Shown here: positions 28,298 to 40,800 of the stretch, one piece after another
How positions within the stretch are numbered: position 1 is the stretch's first letter
Layout of the letters: every line of letters begins with the position of its first letter
NCBI GenBank assembly: GCA_014607495.2
Contig: CP053175.1
Location: 6,510,001 to 6,574,000 of the forward strand
Reading direction: 5' to 3'
Origin: Carposina sasakii
Lineage: Eukaryota > Arthropoda > Insecta > Lepidoptera > Carposinidae
DNA: 64,000 bases
Program-made: the position numbers and the translations under genes
Notes under the pieces: model-generated
Seen by the model: only the letters and a program-made list of their open reading frames with translations
Database searches by the model: none
What the model was told of the DNA's origin: nothing

Positions 28298-31200
28298 ATG
28301 GTGGGCGCAATGCCTGTTAATTTAATACCAAAATTTTGCAACGGCGCCATGGATTGCCGAAATGGTACGGAGGATAGTGAAATTCAGGTTCATATAGGTA
28401 GCCGTATCAAATGCAACGAAGATTTCGCGACAGTGAAATATATTGGAGAAGTGCAGGGCTATAAGAATATTTGGTACGGCGTTGAATGGGACGACCCGGC
28501 GAGGGGCAAGCATGATGGATCCTTGGATGGTATCCAATATTTCAAAACCTCCAACCCCATGGCTGGATCGTTCGTTCGACCAAACAAGATTTCGCCTTTT
28601 AGAACCTGTGCCGAAGCTATTCGAAGATATTACGGCGATCGGGAGGTAATAATAGACTTTTTTTCTCATTATTAAGTATAAAAATCTGATATACAAAGTT
28701 CATTTTATGTGATATTTGGTCTTAACTTGAGGCAATTAGGTCACTGCCTCCCACATATTTTCAAGTTGAGTCATTGTTTACAATCAATACCTAAGTTATA
28801 CTTACATCATTATGTTCTTTAAAATGTATTCTATATTCTTAGATTATATCTAAATTGGGTATTTTCCTTCTCAAAAGAGAGATTTCCTATTAAGTTCATA
28901 ATTCTGAATTATATAACTTTTGAATCGGTCCTGAAATTATATAAAAACTCACAGTTACATTTGTATATCAGGCACAGATGCCTATAATCAATGACAAGTA
29001 GCTAGCTCATTGCCTGAGGGAATGCCCAAGTTCCTTAGTTAACTCTTACAACATGCATGGAAGCAGATGCAGCTGATGTATTCTAGAGACACCCTGCATC
29101 AGCACAGAATTATTATTACTCATTCACACTAAAATGGGTGTTGATTAAACTTTTTGTTAATATAGCCTATGTCAGAATAACATGTTATTAGATATTAGAG
29201 TCACACAGATAAAGTTGCAGCAAGCCTAGCTTATTTATTTTATTATTATTTTTATTATTTTTATTTTTATTATTATTATTATTTTAGTTTAGATGGTGCA
29301 GTACTGTTTGATAGAACTTTGTTAGTTGAAAGATTTGGTACCTGGGATGGCATAGATTTCTTTGCATTCCTAGAAAACATCTTTATGACAATACTTGCAT
29401 ATTAAGCAAGATTCTCTCTAAGTATAGTTGAGTTCCTATCTAAATTTTAATTTATAGTTCTGTATATTTGTAAAATCGTTTTTAAACAGCCATTTCTTGT
29501 TGGTAGTAATTTGTATTATCTTGTAATTTTTTTGTAATATTGAAAATGAAATGAAAATTATTATTTATTCACTCAAAACATGGTACAACAAAGTTATTAT
29601 TACATTATTCTTAGATGTTATATTGTAGAATGAAGAGTGTTATATCTTAGATTTAGCATACCCATCCTTAATATTAAATGTATTGATTGTTATTCAGTAA
29701 CTCCTTACACAATGTAAATAAGTCTCTTTGTCTTGTGTTCTGTCAAGCATAACTTATGATTTATCTTTGTTTATTTGTAGGTATAATAAATTAAATTATG
29801 TATTTTATGTAAGCTTTATGTAGGCCTGTACACATCGTGGTAGTGAGGACTGCTGCTTGTACACTTACAATAAAAAGCTCTATTTAGAGTATTTTTAAAC
29901 ACTGCTCTTTCAAATTAGATAATAAAATATCATTCCATTGTTATGAATCATTGTGAAATGTTTTCTTAGAAGTTTTGAAGGGTTTTATGTGCTTGTTCAC
30001 CTGTCTATCTTAATAGTTTAAAAGTACATTATAACCAAGGATTGATGCTATTAAGTATTAATATGTTATTGGTATTGGTCCTTCTCTAAAAAAAGGCTTC
30101 TAGGCATATGTTATTCTGTCTCCACTCAATGGAAATGGAGAAGAAAAATATTTATGTTTTACTAACTAGTTGCCTGTATTCAAAGAGAGGACATCAGCAC
30201 TGCAGATTGCTATACCTATAGGTAATAGGGTAGCTAGAACTGCAGCAATCATAAGGGATAGCTTGCTATAAATAATATAATAATATTCGGCTAGTGTATA
30301 GATATCGGGATGAAAAAATAATGTTGCTTAAAACGTAATGTAAGATTAAAAAGTTTAAAAGACATGGTCAAATTCGTCATCCGAGTAATTGACCCGGTAG
30401 CTCAGTTGGTGAGAGCTCTTCGCGGAGTGTGAGAGGTCGTGGATTCCCACTCAGGTGAAGAATTTTTACATTTCTTAAAACATATTTATAATATAATAAT
30501 AATATATTCACACACTACACAACACGTTAACCTAGTCCCACACTGTCATGTCAACAATGTTATTATTTTCAGGATGAGACGGTTGCTGCCCACCGCAGAA
30601 CTGTCATCAATGAGTGGAAGCGAGAGATGGGGGCTCCGTTCATTGAAATGGTTGGATTTGAAAAGATACATCAGAAACAGTAAGCATAAAATTGCATACA
30701 CCTAGATCTTTACTAATATTATAAACGTGAAAGTAACGCTATCTTTTCACCTCATCACAATCATAGGTTTTCACAATAAATCTATCATTTAATTGAAATT
30801 TAGTTTGCAACTAGTCTAGACCCTGAGCAAGGACAAGGGCTACATTTCTTAAGAGATAAGCTCGCCATTGTACATTTTACCTATGTTTTATATTTATGTG
30901 TGTACAATAAAAAATAAGAACCTTACTAGAAAAAATATTACTAACTAGTGGATGCCCGCGACTTCGTCCGCGTGGACTGCAGAAAAATGTCGAAATCATC
31001 CGGAATAAAAATATTTTCCTGGGATAAAACGTGTCTATGTGTTAATCCAGGGTGTCAGCTAAATCCATACCAAATTTTATTAAAATCGCTCCAGCCATTT
31101 TTACGTGAAAGAGTAACAAACACCATCCGTCCATCCATACTTACAAAATTTCGCGTTTATAATACCTATTAAGTAGGATTTCGTCATTTTGTTTTCTGCT

Positions 31201-34200
31201 ATTCACGCTGACAACAGTTGCGGGCGTCAAATAATATAACCTTAAAACCATTCTCTTGCAGGAAATTCGACCGCCTTCTAGAAGTATGCGTCCATGACCA
31301 GAACATAGCTAAGGCAGGTGACGTAGCCTCTTTATGCCCTCATGTGAGGAGTTTGGACGTGTCTCGAAACCTGTTCGCTAACTGGCGCGAAGTGATCACC
31401 CTGACTGCTCAGCTACCCGATCTTAAGGAGTTGGATGTCAGGTTGGTGGAAGTAGCCTTTTTTTTGGTGCCTTAGTTTCCTGTGAGCTATATCCAGACGA
31501 TACATACATACATAGGCACGCCAATATCCCTCCAGGCGGTTGGGCAGAAGTGCAAACTACACACCCACATTTTTTTCGCCAGTTAGCTGATTAAGTCCCA
31601 CGTCGTAGGTGGTGGAAATATTTAGCGACAGAGCCTCGTCTGTTAAATAGCAGGGTGCACTACGGGTAGGTGAGGTTGACTTCCTGACCGACTGAGATAG
31701 CACTTACACTCCATCCACTCACATCCTTACAGGCGATAAGCTAGAAAATTGACACTGATCAATCTAACATCTGTCCATTAGTGGAGAATCTAAACGTGGC
31801 TGTGAGATCTCATTTATGATCCTGCAGTTCTGGTTTCGGGAACACCGCCGTGTCTATATATTAACTAGTTTTCTGTGCTGAATAGAAGTGGCACCATGTG
31901 GTTCTATCGGCCCTTGGTACTCTGCGTACCCCGTAAGGGATAAAAGCGTGATTATATGTATGTATGTATTATGTCTGACCGTGCTATGATAAATGTCGCT
32001 GTAGGATTTGTAATACATTCATCTTCTTCTTCAGCCTTTTGCAGTCCACTGCTGGACGTAGGCATCCCCCAGGGCACGCCACAAAGCCACTGCCACCAAG
32101 CTGGGCAGACGGGTTGGTGACTGCAGTGTGATTTTTGGACTATGTTGTCAACATGGCAGGCGGTGCTACTCACCTCCCGCTCGTTGGTTTAGGGTACTCT
32201 TAATCTTTTTCTAGAATTTTACCAATTTGATTGGTGAAAGTCCGACGAGGTCTTCTCCTAATATTCTCCCTAATATATAGGTTTAAAATCTGGAACTTAA
32301 TTTTGCTATTTCTGTTACAGCAAAAATCGCATGGCCATAGATATACCCGAAGACATGCTAGCTCAACTCTCAATCAACTTTGCCAACTTGGAGAAGCTAA
32401 ACATTTCCGTATGTGACTACGAATGGACTGACCTGCTAACCCTCTCCCATCTATGGCCTAAAATCAGCGAAATAATTGCAGCATACAACAGAATAAAAAA
32501 GATAACACTGCCAGATGTAACTCTACGTACATTGACAATACTACGTTTGGATGGAAACCCGATAGATTCTTGGTACGAGGTAATGAATGTGGGAAGATTG
32601 AAGAACCTCAAAGTTCTGAGCCTCAATGATTGTCAGATTGAGGAGATCAGGTTCAACGATGACCCGGATAACGGTAAAGTGGATGTGTTTCAAAATTTGG
32701 AGGTGCTGTTCTTGAACAGAAATAGGATTAATAATGTAAGTATTTTTAAATTGTAGTTATAATAATAATAATAAGCCCTTTTATTCTGAACTTTTTATAC
32801 AGGTTTAAATGCTAACCAAGAAATTACAATATATCTCAAGTTTAGTGTGCCTTTTGGCATAGGCCTCCTCCAACAATTTCCATTGTGGCCTGTCGCATGC
32901 TACCCTTCTCCAATGATGTCCAGCTGTGAGCTTTAGATCAGCCATCTCTGGGATACATAGTTATTAAGTTAATTTTTGAATACATCAGCTGCATCTCTTT
33001 CCGTGTATGTTGTAAGAGTCGATTAAGGAACTCAGGGGACATTCTATCTGGCGATGAGCTAAAAACTTGATCATTTTCGTGCTCCTGCATGTCTGGCTAC
33101 AGCGTTTTGGCATCACAGCCATGAATGTATACATACTGTAATTTTTTCTGTTACTACCAACCCCCCCCCCATGGGTAGTTACTACACGGTTGGTAGTGAA
33201 CTAGTGACCCAGTGGGTGATGAATATCATGGAGAAGAAATAAAAGAGGAGTAGTGTCCCGCGGACCGGGGTGAAGTATGGGACGAGGGGAGCATTGAACA
33301 CTAGCCACGCCTTTTACCTAGAAACCACCTTGTAGTGAATAGTCAAACTACTTGCTCATTATCAATATGGTTCAAGAATGTTTTACTAGTGCAATTACTC
33401 ATCGCTAGATGGCAATATTACGTTTTAGTAAAAAAGTACCCCGATTAAAGCGCTAGTGTCTTTGTAATTTTTTTACAGTTACATTTCGGAGCACAAGCGT
33501 GTGGTTACAGCTACTGCCTTACGATTGCCACACAACTGAGTTCATAGTCCCACCTCCTCTTTTATACCTTCTTCATGGTTTTTTATAATAATCTTTAAAG
33601 ATAATTATTTATATATTGTTGCTTAGTACCCACAACTTAAGACCTTAGGAATCTTAGTGTTGGACTAGGTCAGTGGTTCCCAAAGTGGTCCAGGTGGACC
33701 CCCAGAAGTCCACAGGAGACTCGATAGGGGGTCTACGTTGGCGTGAAAAAATGGGGGTTCACAATTAATTTGTATGTGGTGTAGGCCTGTAGGTCCACCA
33801 GGGGGTCCACCAGAACCAGTTAACTTTTAAAAGGGGTCTATGAGAAATAAAGTTTAGAAATCCCTGGATTAGGTTAATGTGTTAATACGTAGAATTTCAG
33901 TTGTCTACACGTAATTTGTGTTGTCTGTATATGTGTACATGCCAAAAGTCAAATAAACGAAACGAGAACTCATTATGAACATAAAATAAACAATTACATC
34001 TTCAAGACGCTGAAGGTCCCTTCATCTGGACCACATCTGTCTATCTAATTTTCTTTACACTATATTCCAGTGGCGGTCGATGAGCGAACTGGATAAACTG
34101 CAAAGACTGAAAAAACTGTATTTTCTGAAAAACCCGATACAGAACACTGAGGATTATGACACCGGATCACAACTTATTATCGCGAAAATCGGCACTTTAC

Positions 34201-36087
34201 AGGTATTTATATAAAAATTTTGTATTATGTATGATTGTATTGTTGCAAACTTTCTAGTAGCATGAAGTAGTATAAAGATACTTTTTATGTACTAGGTACA
34301 TTTCAATACGACGATTACGCTAGGCAGATTAGGGGGCGTTCATGTGTTACGTAACGCAATTTGGGGGGGGTCTTGTAAAACGTTACGATGCGTTACAGGG
34401 GCGGGAGGGGGTCTTTCTTACAATACGTTACGCAACATTGTTTCTCTATTTAAATAAAAAACTAGGGAATTAAAATACACAGGAGTTGCGGATTAAAAAT
34501 CTCTTGTTTTATTTAGTATTATTACCGCAAAGGCAATTAAAACTATACCAAGGATAAAAACTATACATAACTTTTTGCGACTATAGGGTAAAAATGATCA
34601 CTTGAGTGTTACGTGACGTTTAGAGAGGGGGAGGGGGGTACAGAAAAACGTTACGGTGCGTTACAAGGGGGGGGGGGTCAAAAATCTTCATAAATTGCAT
34701 TACCTACGTAATACTTGAACGCTCCCTTATGCTAGTAGGCCACGGAAAGTACATTTAAAACCGTGTCGGTCCTGTGACTTCGAGATACCTACTTACTTAA
34801 TTATTATTAAAAATGCATACAAATAAATGACCTACTTCGTTAAATTATTGATATCCTTATTTTTATTTTATTTTGGACCTATTCTTCACCATTGGACCAA
34901 TCGCGCCTAAACAATTATTAATTAGTAATAGTTATAAATTATAATTGTTTCTAGGAACTAAACGGCTCGGCCATAACACGGGAGCTACGTCGCGGCGCCG
35001 AATACGATTATCTGAAGCGGTACGGAGCGGAATGGAAACTGGCACAGAATGATCACGGAAAGAAATACGCGTTCGATGTAGAACACGGCCGGTTTAACGA
35101 GCTGGTTTCTAGTAAGTTCTTAATCTTTTCTTGCTAGTGGACCGCAGAAAAAACCAAAATTAATATTAATATAAATGTCGAAATTATCTGTGATAAAAAT
35201 ATTTTCCCGGTACAAAAAGTAGCCTATGTATTATTCTGATATGTAAGCTGTATTATTGTGAAGTTTCATGAAAATCCATCTAGTAATTTTTGCGTGAAAA
35301 AGCAACAAACATACCTACATACATTCTCACGAACTTTCACGTTTGTAATATTAGTAGTATTGCACACAAAACTACAGTGAATATGGAGAAATTTACAGAA
35401 GAAATGCATACAAAGGCATTCTTGTATTTATTTATCACTACAACGTCCTGTACTGATGCGGGGCTTCACTAGAATACATCAGCTGCATCTCCTTCCGTGC
35501 ATGTCGTAAGAGTCGACTAAGGAACTCAGAGACGTTCTCTCAGGCGGTGAGCTAATAGTGGCCCCATCCATACTGCAATTTTAACTACCCCATTTTGGGA
35601 ACAAAAGTGTTTAAATGTAAGTGACATGAAAGGTTGGTCGAAATCCATCTTAAATTTTTGCGTTAAAGAGTAAATAAACATCCCACTTTTATGATATACC
35701 TAATATTAGTAGAATGCATTTTTTTTAATCTATTTAAGTATTTTAATTAGCTAATTATTTTTTATTTTAGAATACGGCATTCCAGACGACAGCCTACTCG
35801 TCAAACAGACCAAAACACTAACATTAACCTCGCAACTACTAGAAATAATACTCACAGACATACACGGAAACATTATAAAGAAAAAGTTTCCCGCCACAAT
35901 GTCTGTACAAAAGCTGGTAACACTGGCGCACAGATTATTTACCAAAGCTGGCCACACCGGGACACCCACTCTATATTTATTGGACGATCAAATGGACGGC
36001 GCTGAAATATGCTTAGATAATGTCATGAAGGATCTCTCTTACTATTCCATTAAAAACGGCGACAGAATTCTTGTGAGGTTCAGATAA
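28298..36087 (+). CDS. Tbce: Tubulin-specific chaperone E
   Basis: TBCE binds alpha-tubulin and helps build the alpha/beta dimer. Seven coding exons fit in phase: 28298-28645, 30573-30679, 31262-31441, 32321-32735, 34071-34202, 34955-35111 and 35771-36087, giving 551 residues (vertebrate TBCE is about 530). Exon 1 carries a CAP-Gly domain (about 33-100) with WYGVEWDDP and GKHDG at 70-74. The middle exons hold leucine-rich repeats (RSLDVSRNLF, LTILRLDGNPI, LEVLFLNRN). The last exon is a ubiquitin-like domain ending NGDRILVRFR. All introns are GT-AG. The ATG at 28298 has A at -3 and G at +4. Introns hold SINE B, retroelement, hAT and PIF insertions. The assignment is firm; the exact N-terminus is less so. 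Confidence 0.93.
30296..30470 (+). mobile_element. tRNA-headed SINE, family B, in Tbce intron 1
   Basis: It has the leader ATATCGGGATGAAAAAATAA and the head GACCCGGTAGCTCAGTTGGT. The B box has lost bases (GTGGATTCCCAC). Confidence 0.7.
30945..31170 (+). mobile_element. Retroelement copy in Tbce intron 2
   Basis: It begins CTAGTGGATGCCCGCGACTT and carries the alternative 3' half AATCCAGGGTGTCAGCTAAA to GAGTAACAAACACCATCC. Similar copies are at 35,130-35,355 and 62,733-62,960. Confidence 0.7.
31888..31970 (+). mobile_element. Solo LINE-type 3' tail, second family
   Basis: CACCATGTGGTTCTATCGGC through CCCCGTAAGGGATAAAAGCG and ATGTATGT. The same block is at 40,209-40,292 and 61,263-61,332. Confidence 0.7.
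33227..33577. mobile_element. MITE with CATGGAGAAG ends in a Tbce intron
   Basis: CATGGAGAAGAAATAAAAGA at the left is inverted at the right (AAAGAGGAG block, CTTCTTCATG). A second copy with a perfect 8 bp duplication lies at 58,796-59,087. This copy has no clear duplication. Confidence 0.65.
33608..33910 (+). mobile_element. SINE A tail interrupted by a hAT-type MITE
   Basis: SINE A sequence (GTACCCACAACTTAAGACC) breaks at GACTAGGT, where a 196 bp element (33,671-33,866) with ends CAGTGGTTCC and AATCCCTG is inserted. SINE sequence resumes with GATTAGGTTAATGTG. The 8 bp duplication is GACTAGGT / GATTAGGT. Confidence 0.8.
34332..34726. mobile_element. PIF/Harbinger-like MITE
   Basis: It is a 395 bp element with ends GGGGGCGTTCATGTGTTACG and (inverted) GGGAGCGTTCAAGTATTACG, flanked on both sides by TTA. 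It lies in a Tbce intron. Confidence 0.7.
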
Positions 36088-37897
36088 TTTGCTTATGTCG
36101 GACATTGGATTTGGCGTGCTATAGTGACAGTTTTTTTTTGTCGGTAAATGACATCTCAGATAAAACTAGTAAAGAACTTGACATATTGTTAAATTACATT
36201 TTGCTTTCTTGTTCGTAAATAACTCAAATAAAGTTATGTATTAATCAATACATAAACAATGTATGATTTGTTCAATAATTGTTTATCTAAAATGAGATGC
36301 CTACACAAGAAACACCTTTCATAAAATATTGGGATATTTTTTCAAATCAAGATCAAGTCTATAATGCCATTTGCCAATGTTACCGAAAACTTTTGGCAAT
36401 GGCGCTAAGCACGTTTTAAAAGCTTTATTATCCTCATCTACGGTGTTATTACAAAATCGCATCTAAAATTAGACACTGATTAAAATTACAGCAAAATGTA
36501 TATGAAATTTAAGTATTGTTTAGCTTAAACATAATGTTTAAATTCTTTTGTAACACGCGTCATACGGTTAGCAGTCAGTCCATCGTAATTATCTAGGTTA
36601 GAGACACAATTTAATTAATTATCTATAGATCTGGCAACCTCAGAGCAAAATGGTGGTATTAATTGGCGATTTATTGTTTATTTATTTAATTTTTAAACTT
36701 TTAGAGCTATGTAAATAATGTTATGTCAAAATTGTACCTGTATTTTTTCAGATAATATACATATATATGCTCTTTATGTATTTTCAGAATGAAGTTTTAT
36801 TTTATGTGACCTCATGATGATGAGTGGCTGGGCTTTCAGTAGGATGCTGCTAAATGCCGTGGCATCTTTCGGGATGCCGCAGCACAATCTACCGTTCTAT
36901 GCCGTGCCGCGTGTAACATGCCTTAAGCATTGTCTGTTTCACCGTATAGTTCTGTTGGATGATGGCGCTAATTACTATGTGTATAAACATTAGTTCCGAA
37001 ATCAGGCATTGGATTATTCTGTGAAACGGATTCTACCAAAATTTTTATATATATATTCATGGATCCAGTCTACCCTCAGTCTAAGACCACATGAGTAGAT
37101 TTGCATGGTGGACATCCATTTCAAATGTTCAACAATCAAAATTAACATTTCTAAATGAAATTACTTTGAATTGTATCACCCATTATTTAAAAGTTTATTG
37201 CGAAGGGTTAAATCTGATAAGAAAACATATATTGACGATCACCAAACTACTACAGTAGCAATGAGAAACCAATATAATCTAGCTAGGAGCTAGGTACATG
37301 TGTTGAATAAATTTTCGAATTAGGAGGATACAAGGGTAGATGGTTTCTTAATGATAACAATAAAGAATCAATTACATAAGGAATATATCGATAATTTAAT
37401 TAAGATTACTTAGATAGGTGCCTTGCCTACTATTGAGTGTGAAACACATGTAACCTTGGACGTCACCTTCGACGTTAACCGTATCGTAATCAATTTTATG
37501 AACAACTAAGTAGGTATATTCTTTGGAACAACTACTGCATCAGAAGAATCGTTAAGTTCGTGACCAAGTAGATTATTTGTTAGATTATGTGTTGTTTTTA
37601 AAATGTTTAGGGCGCCATTTTTAAACCGGAAGTGTATTGTTTTTTTAATATAATCTAGTTCACCGTAGTACGTAACTGTGCAAATATAGTTCCTATAAGA
37701 TATCACTAATGGAATCGTACCTTATTTTCATACTGGCCACATTTAGCTCGATCACCATTGGTAACCGTTGTGTCAACAAAAAAAAATGTTTACAAATGGC
37801 CATTGACGTGTGGCGATAAATTCAAAGTTTGTCACCGCATTTGTGATGTAAAAAGTGTATTTCAAACGAATATTGTAGATTTATGTAGTTTCCAGTG
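36088..37897. other. Tbce 3' end and Tbce-Arl13b spacer
   Basis: A poly(A) signal AATAAA lies at 36,227-36,232, 140 bases after the Tbce stop. The rest is unique-looking AT-rich DNA that should hold the Arl13b promoter. I see no repeats of the families above. Confidence 0.5.
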
Positions 37898-40800
37898 ATG
37901 GGTAATTGTTGGGCGAGTGTTTTCCGGCGTCGGACCGTTCGTAGGCACATAGTTTTCATATTAATAGGCTTGGACAATGCGGGTAAAACTAAAACTGTGA
38001 ATAACTTGGCGGGTGAGAAGGATGATAAAGTTTTGCCTACAGTTGGATTTAAAGCCGTGAATTTAATACACAAGGACACACCGGTAACGATATACGATTT
38101 AGGCGGCGGGCCGCAATTTCGTCAAATATGGTCACAATATTACAGCGAGGTACACGGTGTGATTTTTGTGATCGATTCAAGCGATTTTTCACGGTTGGAT
38201 GAGTGTCGCACAGTGCTTGAAGAAGTGTTATCGCATGACAAAATATCAGGTAACTATGCATACTTATTAACTATGTATCAGCGTTGCCAGATGCACGATA
38301 ATTATCGTAATTCCACGATAATTTTGAGTACCATTGCCATAAAAATTAAGATTAGGTATCGCACGATAATTCGTTCAAATTCTACGATATTTTTGTCAAA
38401 TCTACGATAATTTTGCAAACATCCAATTTTTATTCCCAAGAATTTTGAAATTTACCCCTAAAATCCACTAATGTTTTCCATGAAAGCCAGTTTTTATGAC
38501 CACTTACTCGTGCGTGCTCCATAAAATATTAATTTTACCTTATCGAGGTATGTAGGTATGTAATTAATTGTTATAGTCATAGATAACTAAACTTGCTGAA
38601 CAGATATTGATGAAATTAAGTTTATAGATATGGGATTGGCCAAAACCTTTATTGGTATTGGCAAAAATGTTTTATTGGCTATGTAGGTACTTTTACTTTA
38701 AACAAAAGTGTGACATAAAAGGGGAAGGCCCCAGCTGTTACTATACAATACTATCATTTTGGCTATGTAAATTTTATAAACTTCTTAAAATGATGTTTAG
38801 GTTACATAATTAAATTAACTATTAGAAAAATCACATTTTAAAAGGTAATTTCTTAAAAACAAGCTAGACCTTGTAAGTACTTCTGTACTGTTAGGTAATA
38901 ATGAAACTATAAGTTTAATGTTCAGGATTTTATTAAATTTGGTGCTGGGTTCAAATCCCAGTAGAGGCTAGCTTTAATATACCTACAATATATATAAATA
39001 AATATTCACACACTACACAACACATTAACCTAGTCCCACATTAAGATCCCTAAGGTCTTGTGTCGTGGGTACTAAGCAATGGTATATAAATAGATAGATA
39101 CATATAGAAACATCCATGACTCGGAAACAAACATCGATATTCATCATATCAATGTTTGCACATACCGGGATTCGAACCCAGGACCTATGGCGTCGCAGGC
39201 AGGGTCACTACCTACTAGACCAATCGGCCGCCGATATATAATAATTAATATGTTAACAATATTTATTTCCTAGTCAGTAGTCATGGATGTTTTATACAGG
39301 ATGTTTTCAACTGTAGCACAGACCATCCAATTATGTTGTGAGTAGTGACACTTTTACCACATCACAATATCTTTATGTGATTGGTTGGCTCCATACGCGG
39401 ATGTAGAGGGGGGGGGAATGTAGAGGGGGGAGGCACCAGACTTGAATTACGTAAGTTGAAGTACGTAAGGTCCTGTGTCCTCTACATGAGGCAGAGGTCT
39501 TAGAGCGCGTTCACATAAAACGTACGTTTTACAGGTCGGTTAAAACGTAAATGTTATTAGTTACTGATCCGTTTTATCGGATCGAAATTGGAGTAGCGAC
39601 GATCTTTTAAAATCGATCCTGTAAATGCTGTCTGAATATTACCTCCAGTAGCGACGGATCCGTTAAAACGGAAGTTCTATGTGAATGCGCCCTTACACAG
39701 TGCGCTGATCCCTCTCGATTTTGAGCTTCGCGCTTCATTTCCCTCCGTCCTTATGTCCGTAACGCTATGCAGCGGAAAAAGTTCGTTCTTCCCCCCCCCT
39801 CGGTTTTGTAGTTTCAGCGCGAAAGCGCAATAGACAGAGTTATTTTCTTGTCACCATTTCGTCACTGACTTGGTTAATCTATACACTTCATTCTGCCTGC
39901 ATATCGATGCGCTTACCCACGCACTTAATGGACCTATGGATGCGCTTTACGGAAGATTTCTTAATATTGACCTCTTGCTATTTATCTATGTTTGTAATAA
40001 TATATTTCCGTGAACTTCGCTGGCTGCCTTTCCACCAGAGATTCGCTACGTAGCAGTGCTATGGAGATGTGCAGCTCTAGTTGTGCTATGTTTTTCGATA
40101 ATAAAAGCTCACTGTGGTTAAGAACTTTAAAGTGATACCTGGATCGAAATTTGGATATTATGTTGATTTTTATTCTGTATACTTACTTTGCTATACCCTT
40201 AAAATTGGTCAGAAGTGGCACCATGTGGTTCTATCGGCCCTTGGTGCTCTGCCTACCCCGTAAGGGATAAAGGCGTGATTATATGTATGTACTTACTTTC
40301 TCATTTTATCAATTAATTGACCCTTTTACTCAAAGAGGATTAGAGGACTAACTACCGTACTAATTCGTAATTTACCTAATTAAGTTAATAGGGTCGATTC
40401 TGGCAGTCATACTTCTAGTTTTACGTATTTGCTGCAATTGGGACTCAGTTATCTACTCCTTTCGAGGTAGGTATTCCGCTTATTTGCTAAACCCTACGTC
40501 ACAGTAGGCTAACATATCTAATTTGTTATAACGTAGTCGATAATATGTAATTTCCAGGTAAACCTGTATTAGTGTTGGCGAACAAACAGGACAAGTCAGG
40601 GGCGTTGGATGATATCGATGTTGTCGAGAAACTTAATATCGAGCCCTTGGTCAACAAGTATGTATTTACGCTATTTACTCACTTTAAGGACCTATATCCT
40701 ATGTTAAGTATAACATCTGCTTAAAATCTGTTAACACATTGTGAATTTTTAAAATTATTTTTCTCGAACTTTACTACTTGGTAAATTCAGAATGGCAATG

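Noticed and set aside
37895..37897. GTG start for Arl13b
   Set aside because: The ATG directly after it is the normal eukaryotic start and gives the MGNC terminus.
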